Shown one piece after another: positions 6,211 through 6,314 of a stretch of 6,314 nt of DNA. This DNA comes from Chitinispirillales bacterium (GTDB taxonomy: Bacteria > Fibrobacterota > Chitinivibrionia > Chitinivibrionales > Chitinivibrionaceae): NCBI GenBank assembly GCA_031254455.1, contig JAIRUI010000058.1:1-6314 (forward strand), read 5' to 3'. Each line of letters opens with the position of its first letter. The first letter of the stretch is position 1. The position numbers and the translations under genes were made by a program. The notes below the pieces were generated by a model. That model searched no databases and had not been told where the DNA came from. It saw only the letters and a list, made by a program, of their open reading frames with translations.

Positions 6211-6314
6211 AAGTATGATTTTCAGAACGGACTATTAGAGGATTTTTATTTATTCAGATACAACAATAAGTAAAAAAGCTGACTATGGTTCGCCAAAACC
6301 TTAAAAATTCGTCC
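6197..6314. mobile_element. Right copy of 118-bp inverted repeat, probable IS end
   Basis: This is the exact reverse complement of 3-120, with no mismatch over 118 bp. The inner boundary is at 6197, where the sequence changes to the unique coding remnant. From that boundary the repeat begins TGTGTCTGTTGCACAAGT. About 88 bp inward an ATG at 6285 opens a frame, MVRQNLKNSS, that runs off the window. A terminal repeat, a short leader and then a transposase start would be the usual layout of an IS left end, but no clear Shine-Dalgarno precedes the ATG, and ten codons cannot be assigned to a family. The perfect identity of the two copies implies recent duplication or a high-identity multi-copy element. 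Confidence 0.6.

Noticed and set aside
1..6314. Linear replicon or phage genome with terminal inverted repeats
   Set aside because: There are no replication, packaging, structural or telomere genes, and the interior is ordinary chromosomal metabolism and translation with a truncated gene at one edge.

Overview
The window is an AT-rich bacterial segment. Every recognisable gene lies on the minus strand. Read in the direction of transcription (right to left) they are: the 3' end of a broken uncharacterised gene, prfB (peptide chain release factor 2), a SpoIIE/RsbU-type PP2C phosphatase, pgi (glucose-6-phosphate isomerase), an NYN-domain protein with a C-terminal cold-shock-like domain, and crcB/fluC (fluoride channel). 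The content is chromosomal housekeeping plus one regulator. No phage, plasmid-replication, defence or biosynthetic locus is visible. The phylum cannot be fixed from the sequence. The genes look Gram-negative-like, for example a Pgi very close to the Escherichia coli type, and AT-rich, but that remains a guess.

The two ends are the most unusual structural feature. Bases 3-120 are the exact reverse complement of bases 6197-6314, a perfect 118-bp inverted repeat, and homology stops abruptly on the inner side of both copies. Each copy's inner edge (reading TGTGTCTGTTGCACAAGT from outside the repeat) resembles an insertion-sequence terminus. The simplest reading is that the segment is bounded by two oppositely oriented copies of one multi-copy IS element, and that the assembly stopped inside them. 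The right-hand copy abuts the 3' remnant of a gene whose 5' part is absent. The left-hand copy abuts the terminator behind crcB.

In the middle, prfB carries the classic autoregulatory +1 frameshift (AGGGGG, TAT, CTT, TGA, C), so the full 364-residue RF2 is recovered only by joining two frames. The phosphatase gene begins 14 nt after prfB with a TTG codon preceded by a strong GGAGGA ribosome-binding site, so the two are probably cotranscribed. pgi follows after a 92-bp AT-rich gap. The NYN gene starts 56 nt after pgi, and crcB starts 31 nt after the NYN gene and ends in an intrinsic terminator. The genes share direction and tight spacing but no evident common pathway: translation termination, partner-switching or stress signalling, glycolysis, RNA metabolism and fluoride export.

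I looked for an undescribed system and do not see a convincing one. The items most worth a second look are the terminal inverted repeats with the truncated gene, the NYN-plus-cold-shock fusion, and the prfB-phosphatase pairing.
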